A stretch of DNA of 6,103 nucleotides, from the NCBI GenBank assembly GCA_023387295.1, contig JAEWIG010000112.1, positions 1 through 6,103 on the forward strand. The letters are read 5' to 3'. Of the stretch, positions 1-4,925 are shown one piece after another. A program made the translations under genes and the position numbers. The notes below the pieces were generated by a model. It made no database searches, was not told the origin of the DNA, and was given only the letters and a program-made list of their open reading frames with translations. Numbering within the stretch: position 1 is the first letter of the stretch; each line of letters begins with the position of its first letter. Origin of the DNA: Bacillota bacterium. Its GTDB lineage: Bacteria > Bacillota > Bacilli > Bacillales > Cytobacillaceae.

Positions 1-30
1 TTAGTTTACTGTTGGAAGGTTTTGGTCCGT

Positions 31-40
31 TTAGTTCAAT
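31..40. repeat. Direct repeat copy at the 3' edge of the IS110 element
   Basis: TTAGTTCAAT here matches TTAGTTGAAT at 1550-1559 in 9 of 10 bases in the same orientation. It is identical to the core of the right arm of the hairpin repeat at 2558-2567. It lies 8 bp beyond the transposase stop codon, so it probably marks or lies close to the element's downstream end. Confidence 0.5.
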
Positions 41-47
41 TTCGGCT

Positions 48-1283
48 CTAAGTTATATCTTGGAAAGTAGTTCTGTTTTTTAGTAAGGCATATATCCAAT
101 GTAAGAGCTTATTTACACAGGCAATAACGGCTACTTTAAAAGGCTTTCCTTCTTCACGTTTTTTATCATAGAACTCTCGTAACTTCTTGTTTCGAGGAAT
201 AATTTCATCGCTTGTTTTGCTCTTACGACAGTCACGAATTCCACAACGAACAGCCATATATAAGGCATGACGAAGCCTGCTGGAACCTCTTTTTGTGATT
301 CGGTTTTTGGTGGCTGTAAACTTACCAGATTCAAATACACTAGGGTCAACACCAGCGAAAGCTACCAACTTTTTAGGATCAGTGAATCGGTCTATCTCTC
401 CAATTTCTGAAATGATCGTTGCAGCGATCTTTTCTCCAATACCAGGGATAGATTTGATAATATTATATTCTTCAACTTCTTTAGCGAGGGCATCTATCTC
501 TGACTCTAACGTGGATAGGTGCTCTTTATATTGAAGAATAATGTTTATATACATTTTTAGGCTCAATATATGACTCCGATAAACAGTCTTTTCAAACGGA
601 TTTCGAGTTGCGGCAGCTTTAAGCTCAATTGCTTTTTCTTTAGCCCATCTATTGGAGCGACTTTTACATAAGCTAGATATTCTATGTGCTAGTGTATCTA
701 TGTTTGTCTCTAAAATATCTTCAGATGACGGAAACTCTGAAAGAGTTAAGAGCGATACCACTGAATATAAGTCACCAAAAACCCCTCTGTATTCGGGGAA
801 TACTTGTTCCAGAATTGCTTGAAATTGTAGCTTTGTTTGGATTAATACCCCTGTTATATTCTCGTGCTGCCTTGTAAGATTCCGAAGGTTTAAGAGTTGA
901 ACCCCTCGCTTTTTATATGGCTGCAGATCTTCTTTATAAAACAGTTCGCAGAGAAGATAAGCATCAACCGCATCCGTCTTTACTTTTCGAAGACTTGAAC
1001 TCTTCGCCTTATAAGATATCAAGGGATTAATGATAATCAATAAATATCCACGGTCCTCCAAGTATTGAACAACAGAAGAATGATAATGTCCTGTTGCTTC
1101 TAAGACAACAGGAGGTTTCTTGCTTGTTTCCCTCTTTATTTCCTCCAGAAAATCTACAAGTAAACTAAGACCTTCTAGAGTATGAGAAATTTTAAAGCTC
1201 TTACGATATGGTTTTCCTTTATCTAAAAATGCTTGAACCTGACTTTCCCCTTTAGATATATCCAGACCTATGACTGGATTCAT
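48..1283 (-). CDS. IS110-family transposase (bridge-RNA-guided recombinase)
   Basis: This 411-aa protein cuts and rejoins DNA to mobilise the element. The N-terminal RuvC-like DEDD domain shows D8 in GLDISK, E62 in LEATGHY, and D104 and D107 in KTDAVDAYLL. A helical middle part (about 130-270) likely includes the coiled coil. The C-terminal Transposase_20 domain carries the helix-hairpin-helix-like IKSIPGIGEK (276-285) and a GVDPSVFESGKF segment (311-322), where S319 is the best candidate for the nucleophilic serine, followed by RITKRGSSRLRHAL. Length is typical for the family. The ATG has a strong AGGAGG (1293-1298) 9 nt upstream. No frameshift or missing catalytic residue is seen. In characterised IS110 members the protein works with an RNA transcribed from the element end upstream of the gene, which is where a structured region is found here. 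The family call is very safe; the choice of catalytic serine is by motif only. Confidence 0.96.
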   Translation of the reverse strand: MNPVIGLDISKGESQVQAFLDKGKPYRKSFKISHTLEGLSLLVDFLEEIKRETSKKPPVVLEATGHYHSSVVQYLEDRGYLLIIINPLISYKAKSSSLRKVKTDAVDAYLLCELFYKEDLQPYKKRGVQLLNLRNLTRQHENITGVLIQTKLQFQAILEQVFPEYRGVFGDLYSVVSLLTLSEFPSSEDILETNIDTLAHRISSLCKSRSNRWAKEKAIELKAAATRNPFEKTVYRSHILSLKMYINIILQYKEHLSTLESEIDALAKEVEEYNIIKSIPGIGEKIAATIISEIGEIDRFTDPKKLVAFAGVDPSVFESGKFTATKNRITKRGSSRLRHALYMAVRCGIRDCRKSKTSDEIIPRNKKLREFYDKKREEGKPFKVAVIACVNKLLHWIYALLKNRTTFQDIT

Positions 1284-1299
1284 TCTAAATCTCCTCCTA

Positions 1300-1466
1300 A
1301 ACTAGTGATTTGCCAGTACCCCTAATTCCTCTTTGCAGTGTCACAGCTTCGCTTGTTATACGAGATCTTAGTCCCAACCAGCCTCAATCATGTTTCTACA
1401 AGTAGGGGGCGAACCGTTTAGCTGACGGGGTCGAAGCCCCACGTGCAGTTACGTTCTACCCTGGCT
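1300..1466 (-). ncRNA. Candidate IS110 bridge RNA (seekRNA)
   Basis: The region upstream of the transposase has no ORF. It is about 52% GC over 1311-1470 while the flanking DNA is strongly AT-rich. Read on the minus strand it begins just after a good promoter and folds into two units. The first is a long arm topped by a GGGG-CUUCGA-CCCC hairpin (1427-1440), extended by CUG/CAG and closed by GUAG/CUAC, leaving large internal loops. The second has CUAA and UCUC pairing with GAGG and UUAG around a smaller AGC-GAA-GCU hairpin, and may be closed by UGAUU/AAUCA. Two stem-loops with internal loops, about 170 nt long, between element end and recombinase match the known IS110-group arrangement of target- and donor-binding loops. 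I could not assign guide segments with confidence. Ends are estimated: the 5' end from the promoter, the 3' end from the ribosome binding site. Confidence 0.6.
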
Positions 1467-1472
1467 ACTGAT

Positions 1473-1500
1473 ATAATAAGACCATATAAAATAAGGTCAA
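1473..1500 (-). promoter_or_regulatory. Sigma-A type promoter for the bridge RNA and transposase
   Basis: Reading leftward there is TTGACC (1500-1495), a 16-bp spacer and TATTAT (1478-1473), both close to consensus. Transcription should start near 1466 and would cover the structured region and then the transposase gene. The -35 box is the last part of the dyad at 1495-1528, which could therefore tune promoter use. Confidence 0.6.
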
Positions 1501-1528
1501 CCAGAAATATATAGCATTCTGGCTAACC
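1495..1528. repeat. 12-bp dyad overlapping the IS110 promoter
   Basis: GGTCAACCAGAA and TTCTGGCTAACC form 12-bp arms around a 10-bp AT-rich centre, with 10 of 12 positions symmetric. Read as minus-strand RNA the two mismatches become G-U pairs, so the stem would be continuous. The left arm contains the -35 box of the promoter. It lies inside the presumed element end and could be a binding site for the transposase or a host protein, or a hairpin made by read-through transcription. Confidence 0.5.
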
Positions 1529-1549
1529 TTATAATACGAACGACGCAGG

Positions 1550-1559
1550 TTAGTTGAAT
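1550..1559. repeat. Direct repeat copy at the promoter-side edge of the IS110 element
   Basis: TTAGTTGAAT is the partner of TTAGTTCAAT at 31-40. With its neighbours it reads CAGGTTAGTTGAATAA (1546-1561), matching CAGGTTAGTTCAATAA (2554-2569) at 15 of 16 bases, the right arm of an intact hairpin repeat. No matching left arm precedes it here, which suggests the hairpin was split by the insertion. Confidence 0.5.
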
Positions 1560-1586
1560 AAAGTACTGAATTTTCAAGCAGAGAAG

Positions 1587-1688
1587 ATGTTGGGAATAAA
1601 AAATAACACCAAAGCCAAAAGAGGTAAATTCAGAATTGTTTATCGATTGGTATTAGTGTATATTATCCTTATAAATTTGATTTCATAA
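1587..1688 (+). CDS. Possible 33-aa single-span peptide (doubtful)
   Basis: An ATG-initiated frame encodes a 33-residue peptide beginning MLGIKNNTKAKRGKFR and ending in a hydrophobic stretch, RLVLVYIILINLIS. A basic front plus one membrane-length hydrophobic tail is a plausible small membrane peptide. Against it: the only ribosome-binding sequence is a weak AGAG 3 nt before the ATG, and a likely promoter for the next gene lies inside it. The frame stays open back to TTG at 1554, next to the element edge, so it could be a remnant of something cut by the insertion. I do not recognise the sequence. Confidence 0.2.
   Translation: MLGIKNNTKAKRGKFRIVYRLVLVYIILINLIS
1636..1664 (+). promoter_or_regulatory. 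Likely promoter of the acetyltransferase gene
   Basis: TTGTTT (1636-1641), a 17-bp spacer and TATATT (1659-1664) resemble a sigma-A promoter. Start of transcription near 1671 would give a leader of about 45 nt before the ATG at 1716. Confidence 0.4.
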
Positions 1689-1715
1689 TTAACTAACCAA
1701 AAAAGGAAAAAAACT

Positions 1716-2237
1716 ATGAAGATTGAAAAAGGAACGAAAGATAATATAGAGGAAATTGAATCTTTATATAATGATTTAAATGATTACCTTGACTCTCATA
1801 TAAATTACCCTGGATGGAAAAAAGGAGTATATCCTGTAAAAGAAACTGCAATAAATGGCATACAGGAAGGTAATTTATATGTGATTAGAGATGGCAATCA
1901 TATTGCTGGCACTGTCATATTACGACATAAGCAAGAGTTAGGTTATTCTAAAGCTAATTGGAAAATCAATTTAGATTATGAAGAGATAATGGTTATTTAT
2001 ACTTTTGCTGTACATCCTACATATCTCAAAAAGGGAATTGGAAAAAGACTTATGGATTTTATTATTAAATATTGTAAAGAAATGGACATAAAAGCTATTC
2101 GTTTGGATGTATATGAAAAAAATAGACCAGCTATAAAACTTTATAGAAAATATGGTTTTGAGTATATTGACACAATAGATTTAGGATATAGTGAATATGG
2201 TTTAGATAAATTTGAACTTTATCAAAAGCTTTTATAA
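1716..2237 (+). CDS. GNAT-family N-acetyltransferase
   Basis: This 173-aa cytosolic enzyme should transfer an acetyl group from acetyl-CoA to an amine; the substrate is unknown. The GNAT fold is shown by the acetyl-CoA pyrophosphate-binding motif in VHPTYLKKGIGKRLMDF (99-115, KKGIGK as the Q/R-x-x-G-x-G signature). It is followed by NRPAIKLYRKYGFEYI (136-151), the usual motif B with its conserved Asn and Tyr. The N-terminal region has YPGWKKGVYP (31-40), common in a Bacillus subgroup with small-molecule or peptide substrates. Length is normal for a single-domain GNAT. The ATG is supported by AAGG (1703-1706) 9 nt upstream. It has its own likely promoter and a strong terminator right after it, so it seems monocistronic. 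Without a specificity motif it cannot be separated into antibiotic, polyamine or ribosomal-protein acetyltransferases. Confidence 0.9.
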   Translation: MKIEKGTKDNIEEIESLYNDLNDYLDSHINYPGWKKGVYPVKETAINGIQEGNLYVIRDGNHIAGTVILRHKQELGYSKANWKINLDYEEIMVIYTFAVHPTYLKKGIGKRLMDFIIKYCKEMDIKAIRLDVYEKNRPAIKLYRKYGFEYIDTIDLGYSEYGLDKFELYQKLL

Positions 2238-2253
2238 ATTTTAGTTTAACGAG

Positions 2254-2285
2254 CAGTTAGTCTATAAAGATTGACTGTTTTTTTT
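2254..2285 (+). terminator. Rho-independent terminator after the acetyltransferase gene
   Basis: CAGTTAGTC (2254-2262) pairs with GATTGACTG (2269-2277) as a 9-bp stem with two G-U pairs and a 6-nt loop, followed by eight T (2278-2285). It lies 16 nt after the stop codon. Confidence 0.9.
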
Positions 2286-2311
2286 GCAAGTATTGAAAAG
2301 GGGATGACACA

Positions 2312-2548
2312 GTGGAAAAAAAATTTAGAGCTATTATGGTTATACCAGCTACTTTTTTAGTAATACTCGCATTGACTAATGATGAATATTATTGGTTACT
2401 AAATATAGCTTTTATTTTAATGTCATTGAATCTAATTATTATGGGAGTTCAAGCTTTCAAAGAAAACAAGAAATCCCCTTTTGCTTATGTTATTACAGCA
2501 ATATCAGTATTGGTAATTTTCCTTTCACTTAAAGAGTTATTGAACTAA
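2312..2548 (+). CDS. Small membrane protein, DUF3953/YczI-like
   Basis: This 78-aa hydrophobic protein has three probable membrane helices at about residues 7-22, 27-49 and 57-73, with a basic N-terminus (EKKFR) and a basic loop FKENKK (49-54). Size, the MEKKFRAI opening and the helix layout resemble the DUF3953 family of short Bacillus membrane proteins (YczI type), whose function is unknown. The start is GTG at 2312, chosen because AAAGGGG (2297-2303) sits 8 nt upstream; the ATG at 2304 overlaps that site's spacing and is in another frame. The stop codon lies inside the left arm of a perfect inverted repeat (2537-2569). The family assignment is from memory of sequence pattern, not a search. 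Confidence 0.7.
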   Translation: MEKKFRAIMVIPATFLVILALTNDEYYWLLNIAFILMSLNLIIMGVQAFKENKKSPFAYVITAISVLVIFLSLKELLN

Positions 2549-2569
2549 TGGTACAGGTTAGTTCAATAA
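2537..2569. repeat. REP-like perfect 12-bp inverted repeat
   Basis: TTATTGAACTAA (2537-2548) and TTAGTTCAATAA (2558-2569) are exact reverse complements around the 9-nt loop TGGTACAGG. The left arm includes the last codons and stop of the small membrane protein gene. As RNA it makes a 12-bp AU-rich hairpin that could protect the 3' end or act as a weak bidirectional terminator. Single arms of the same sequence recur at the IS110 edges (31-40, 1546-1561) and at 3116-3125, so this is a dispersed repeat family. Confidence 0.85.
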
Positions 2570-2625
2570 GAAAGCTCAAAAGAAATGAGCATTTACTTTA
2601 AAATAAGATTAAACAGAGGTTTGAG

Positions 2626-3090
2626 ATGCGAAAAGTTTATCTAGATAGAACAGAGTTAACTGGAGCCATAATTTTATTTTTAGAAGATACTGAGGTTATA
2701 CCAGCAGGTACAACAATTTATTCTATGAGTGTTTATGATAAACATGAGGAGTATCAAAAATATGCTAACGATTATGATATTCAATTTATCTTTGACGATG
2801 ATATTCCACCTTTAGAGTTTTATACAGTTCCATTTGTAAATATTATGGCAAAAGATAGTAAAGGTGGATTTATCGGAACTGTTGGTCAACAATGTGATTT
2901 GAAAAGTGATGCACCAATTTGTTATATCAATAGGGATTTAGAGTGCTTGATAATTTCTGAAAACGGAGAAGATTTTCTAAGTAATATAGAATCATGGCAA
3001 GATAACTTAAAACCCTATGATAAAATTACCGTTTATCGTTCGAAAGCAGAAGCAGAAATGGAACTAGAATTTATCGATTTGTCTGTCTGA
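2626..3090 (+). CDS. Hypothetical acidic protein, weakly SUKH-like
   Basis: I do not firmly recognise this 154-aa protein. It is soluble (no signal peptide or membrane helix) and strongly acidic, with FIFDDDIPPLEF (54-65) and many Glu/Asp. Residues 70-118 run FVNIMAKDSKGGFIGTVG, then APICYINRD (96-104), then a region ending NGEDFLSN (113-120). That order (a 'DS-GG' strand, a 'P-YI' strand, then an 'FL' helix) recalls the C-terminal half of SMI1/KNR4 (SUKH) proteins, many of which are toxin immunity proteins in Bacillus. No toxin gene is next to it, so immunity is only a guess. The ATG has GAGG (2616-2619) 6 nt upstream. It follows the repeat at 2537-2569 and ends before a terminator at 3131. 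Confidence 0.7.
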   Translation: MRKVYLDRTELTGAIILFLEDTEVIPAGTTIYSMSVYDKHEEYQKYANDYDIQFIFDDDIPPLEFYTVPFVNIMAKDSKGGFIGTVGQQCDLKSDAPICYINRDLECLIISENGEDFLSNIESWQDNLKPYDKITVYRSKAEAEMELEFIDLSV

Positions 3091-3118
3091 TAGTCCTCCA
3101 TCATTATAAATTTATATT

Positions 3119-3138
3119 GAACTAACAGGGGCGATTGC
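3119..3138 (+). repeat. Terminator-associated repeat, copy 1
   Basis: GAACTAACAGGGGCGATTGC matches 5021-5040 at 16 of 20 bases. Both copies run directly into a terminator hairpin. The front part, ATTGAACTAA (3116-3125), is also the arm of the hairpin repeat at 2537-2569, linking the two repeat families. Confidence 0.6.
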
Positions 3139-3160
3139 TAAACAAGAGCAGTCGCTTCTT
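3131..3160 (+). terminator. Terminator before the CRP/FNR-type gene
   Basis: GCGATTGCT (3131-3139) pairs with AGCAGTCGC (3147-3155), a 9-bp stem with one G-U pair and a 7-nt loop, followed by TTCTT. The T-run is short, so efficiency may be moderate. It closes the transcript of the 154-aa protein gene. Confidence 0.65.
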
Positions 3161-3189
3161 GTGCTAATACGAATGAGGTAGATTAGCTC

Positions 3190-3207
3190 TATAATGTATT
3201 ATATAAT
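3190..3207 (+). promoter_or_regulatory. Possible -10 elements upstream of the regulator gene
   Basis: Two TATAAT hexamers (3190-3195 and 3202-3207) lie 22-39 nt before the ATG at 3229. Neither has a convincing -35 box at 16-18 bp, so an activator or an extended contact would be needed. The region TATAATGTATTATA is also symmetric around GT and could hold an autoregulatory site, but it is so AT-rich that this is weak. Confidence 0.3.
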
Positions 3208-3228
3208 TTATCGGAAAGATGGCATGAT

Positions 3229-3828
3229 ATGATAGAAAGCGAGTTGAACAGCATGATGAAGTCATATTTTAACCATATACCCTATATAAGAGATAATTGG
3301 GAAGAAATTCAAACAATGTTTACTGAGATTCGAGTTTCTCCAAAGACAACTCTTTTAAGAGAAGGAGAAATAGCAAATCGTATATATTTTATAAATCAAG
3401 GTTGCTTGAGATTATGGTTTAATGACGACGGAAAAGATATTACCTTTCAATTTTTTTTCGAACAACAAGTGGTATCTTCTTTTGAAAGCTTTTACAACAA
3501 TGAAACGAGTTTATTTAACATTGAAACGGTTGAATCCTCACATCTTATAACAATTGAAAAAGATGATTATCAAAAAATGCTCAAAATGTTTCCTCCACTA
3601 AAGGAATACTTCTCAGAAATATTGGCTAACAGATTTGTAACTTATACAAAACTATTTCTTTCTCGAATAAAAGATTCTCCTCAAAAAAGGTATATGGAGT
3701 TATGCTCACAAAACCCACAACTTTTAGAACGTGTTCCTCACCATTATATTGCTTCGTATTTAGGCATAACTCCTGTTTCTTTAAGTAGAATTCGAAATAG
3801 AATTTCATCTGATATTAACAATTGTTAA
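3229..3828 (+). CDS. CRP/FNR-family transcriptional regulator
   Basis: This 199-aa DNA-binding protein has an N-terminal cyclic-nucleotide-binding-type beta barrel (about 25-115). It includes LLREGEIANRIYFINQGCLR (42-61), the conserved 'G-----Y-I--G--R' pattern. A dimerisation helix follows (about 117-147). The C-terminal helix-turn-helix (about 169-191) has YIASYLGITPVSLSRIRNRI, typical of the family. The residues that bind cAMP phosphate are not evident. Only three Cys (59, 159, 199) are present and not clustered, so it is neither a standard CRP nor an Fe-S FNR; its ligand is unknown. The ATG at 3229 has only a weak GGAAAG (3213-3218) 10 nt before it; Met9/Met10 are alternative starts. It is the first gene of a tandem group with an oxidoreductase and a membrane protein, 68 nt ahead of the next ATG, so control of those genes is the natural inference. 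Confidence 0.88.
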   Translation: MIESELNSMMKSYFNHIPYIRDNWEEIQTMFTEIRVSPKTTLLREGEIANRIYFINQGCLRLWFNDDGKDITFQFFFEQQVVSSFESFYNNETSLFNIETVESSHLITIEKDDYQKMLKMFPPLKEYFSEILANRFVTYTKLFLSRIKDSPQKRYMELCSQNPQLLERVPHHYIASYLGITPVSLSRIRNRISSDINNC

Positions 3829-3829
3829 T
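3814..3829. promoter_or_regulatory. Candidate operator: perfect 16-bp palindrome
   Basis: ATTAACAATTGTTAAT is its own reverse complement. It covers the stop codon of the regulator gene and lies 67 bp before the ATG of the oxidoreductase, where a regulator could bind near a weak CTGACA-N17-TAGTAA promoter (3838-3866). It does not match the CRP or FNR consensus boxes. In AT-rich DNA one such palindrome per several windows is expected by chance, so only position makes it interesting. Confidence 0.35.
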
Positions 3830-3896
3830 GCGGCTATCTGACATAGGGATTAAAATCTCATAGTAAATATTAATCATAAATTGGAGGATATTTATT

Positions 3897-4487
3897 ATGA
3901 GAGTTGCCATTGTTTTTAATCATCCTTATGAAGGAAGTTATTGTCATGCTATTTTAGACTCAGTTAAAAGGGGTCTTGATAAAGCAGGTCATGAAATTGA
4001 CGTCATACATTTAGATCAAGATAAATTTAATCCAGTCATAACAGCAGAAGACTTATTAGCTTTTAGAAATAAAAAATCTATCGATTCACAAGCTCTGGAT
4101 TATATCCAGCGCATAAAAGCAGCAGATCATCTAGTTTTTATTTTTCCTATTTGGTGGGAATTAATGCCTGCTTTAATGAAAGGGTTCATTGATAAAGTCA
4201 TCTTTCCTGGAGAAACTTACGACTATAAAAGTTCAGGCTACGGTATGGTTACATTGATGGATAATCTTAAATCTGCAACAGTGATCACCACGATGAATAC
4301 ACCAGCAATTATGTATAAGTTAACGTATGGTGATGCCATTAAAAAGGCACTCATAAGAGGAACTCTAAAGAAATCAGGTATTAAAAATGTGAAATGGTTA
4401 AGCTTGAATATGGTAAAAGCCAGTTCTAATGAAAAAAGAGGAAAGTGGCTTGAAAGAATAGAAAAAAGATTTACAGGTTTGAAGTAG
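3897..4487 (+). CDS. NAD(P)H-dependent flavin oxidoreductase, flavodoxin fold
   Basis: This 196-aa soluble flavoprotein belongs to the NQO1/MdaB-like group, which moves electrons from NAD(P)H through bound FMN or FAD, usually to quinones. The first strand MRVAIVFNHP leads into the flavin phosphate loop HPYEGSYCHA (9-18). The segment FPIWWELMPALMKGFIDKVI (83-102) is the family's signature around the isoalloxazine site, and PGETYDYK (104-111) follows as in relatives. Length matches the family. The ATG is supported by GGAGG (3883-3887) 9 nt upstream, the best site in this group. The gene is followed after 3 nt by a probable diheme membrane protein, so its electron acceptor may be that protein rather than a free quinone. 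The fold is certain; cofactor choice and partner are inference. Confidence 0.9.
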   Translation: MRVAIVFNHPYEGSYCHAILDSVKRGLDKAGHEIDVIHLDQDKFNPVITAEDLLAFRNKKSIDSQALDYIQRIKAADHLVFIFPIWWELMPALMKGFIDKVIFPGETYDYKSSGYGMVTLMDNLKSATVITTMNTPAIMYKLTYGDAIKKALIRGTLKKSGIKNVKWLSLNMVKASSNEKRGKWLERIEKRFTGLK

Positions 4488-4490
4488 AAC

Positions 4491-4925
4491 ATGGTTATTA
4501 GTGAAATACTCGCTTGGTTTGCAGTGGTATTTACTGTCCTATTAGCAATGAAATACATTGCACGTATTAGTAGAAATCGTCAATTTAACCGCTTTTTTAG
4601 TAAAATGCACAAGCGCTTGGGGATATTGATGCTTATCACAGGTCTTCTGCATGGTGTTTTAGCTGGCAATGAGAAAAATACAAACCTTTTGGATATACAG
4701 TTGATGCCTAAATTATTTACTTTTAATTTGGGTACTATCTCCCTCTTTGTCGCCTTGCTGTTGGCGCTTACTTATTTGCTTCGTAAAAAGTTAAAGAAGC
4801 GATGGATGTTTTTACACCGAGTTTTGACGGTAATCCTTTTGGTCCTTTTAATACTCCATGTGGAAGAGGAGATTGATCGTCAGTATCAAAATAGTGAGGT
4901 CAATGTTCCTGTTATGACAGATTAA
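4491..4925 (+). CDS. Four-helix membrane protein, probable diheme b-type (ferric-reductase-like)
   Basis: This 144-aa integral membrane protein has helices at about 5-23, 42-58, 77-96 and 106-124. The basic segments RISRNRQFNRFFSKMHKR (25-42) and RKKLKKRW (98-105) predict both inter-helix loops inside and both termini outside. Helix 2 has H40 and H54, helix 4 has H109 and H123, in each case exactly 13 residues between, the H-X13-H spacing of ferric-reductase/NADPH-oxidase heme ligands. H40/H109 would hold an inner heme and H54/H123 an outer one, crossing the membrane. No NAD or FAD domain is attached, so electrons must come from elsewhere, most simply the flavoprotein encoded 3 nt upstream. 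There is no clear ribosome binding site (nearest AGG is 13 nt away), which suggests translational coupling. MsrQ-like and other small ferric-reductase-domain proteins are the nearest functional analogies. Heme binding is inferred from spacing. Confidence 0.75.
   Translation: MVISEILAWFAVVFTVLLAMKYIARISRNRQFNRFFSKMHKRLGILMLITGLLHGVLAGNEKNTNLLDIQLMPKLFTFNLGTISLFVALLLALTYLLRKKLKKRWMFLHRVLTVILLVLLILHVEEEIDRQYQNSEVNVPVMTD

Larger units (their letters stand above)
31..1559 (-). mobile_element. IS110-family insertion sequence (ends approximate)
   Basis: The element consists of an IS110-type transposase gene, its upstream structured non-coding region and short flanks. Its ends are not defined by terminal inverted repeats or an obvious target duplication, as is normal for IS110. 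I placed them using the direct repeat TTAGTTCAAT (31-40) and TTAGTTGAAT (1550-1559), which lie 1519 bp apart, outside the transposase gene and the presumed RNA. IS110 members insert by strand exchange at a short core shared by donor junction and target, leaving similar sequence at both edges, so this spacing fits a 1.5-kb element. True ends could differ by some tens of bases. The transposase is full length with its catalytic residues visible, so the copy looks intact. The left flank beyond position 1 is outside the window. Confidence 0.75.

Noticed and set aside
131..877. Open frames on both strands inside the transposase gene (131-352, 295-534, 686-877)
   Set aside because: They lie wholly within the clear IS110 reading frame, have no ribosome binding site and show no recognisable protein pattern.
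1284..1560. tRNA, riboswitch or CRISPR repeat in the GC-rich region upstream of the transposase
   Set aside because: No cloverleaf or T-loop, no regularly spaced repeats, and the position fits an IS110 bridge RNA much better.
2574..2590. GCTCA/TGAGC hairpin after the REP-like repeat
   Set aside because: Only a 5-bp stem and no T-run on the plus strand; it would serve a minus-strand transcript, for which there is no gene.
3626..3808. Minus-strand frame inside the CRP/FNR-type gene
   Set aside because: Antisense shadow of a well-supported gene, with no start signal.
4238..4558. 106-aa minus-strand frame across the oxidoreductase and membrane protein genes
   Set aside because: Hydrophobic composition comes from reading the complement of these genes; no ribosome binding site or family likeness.
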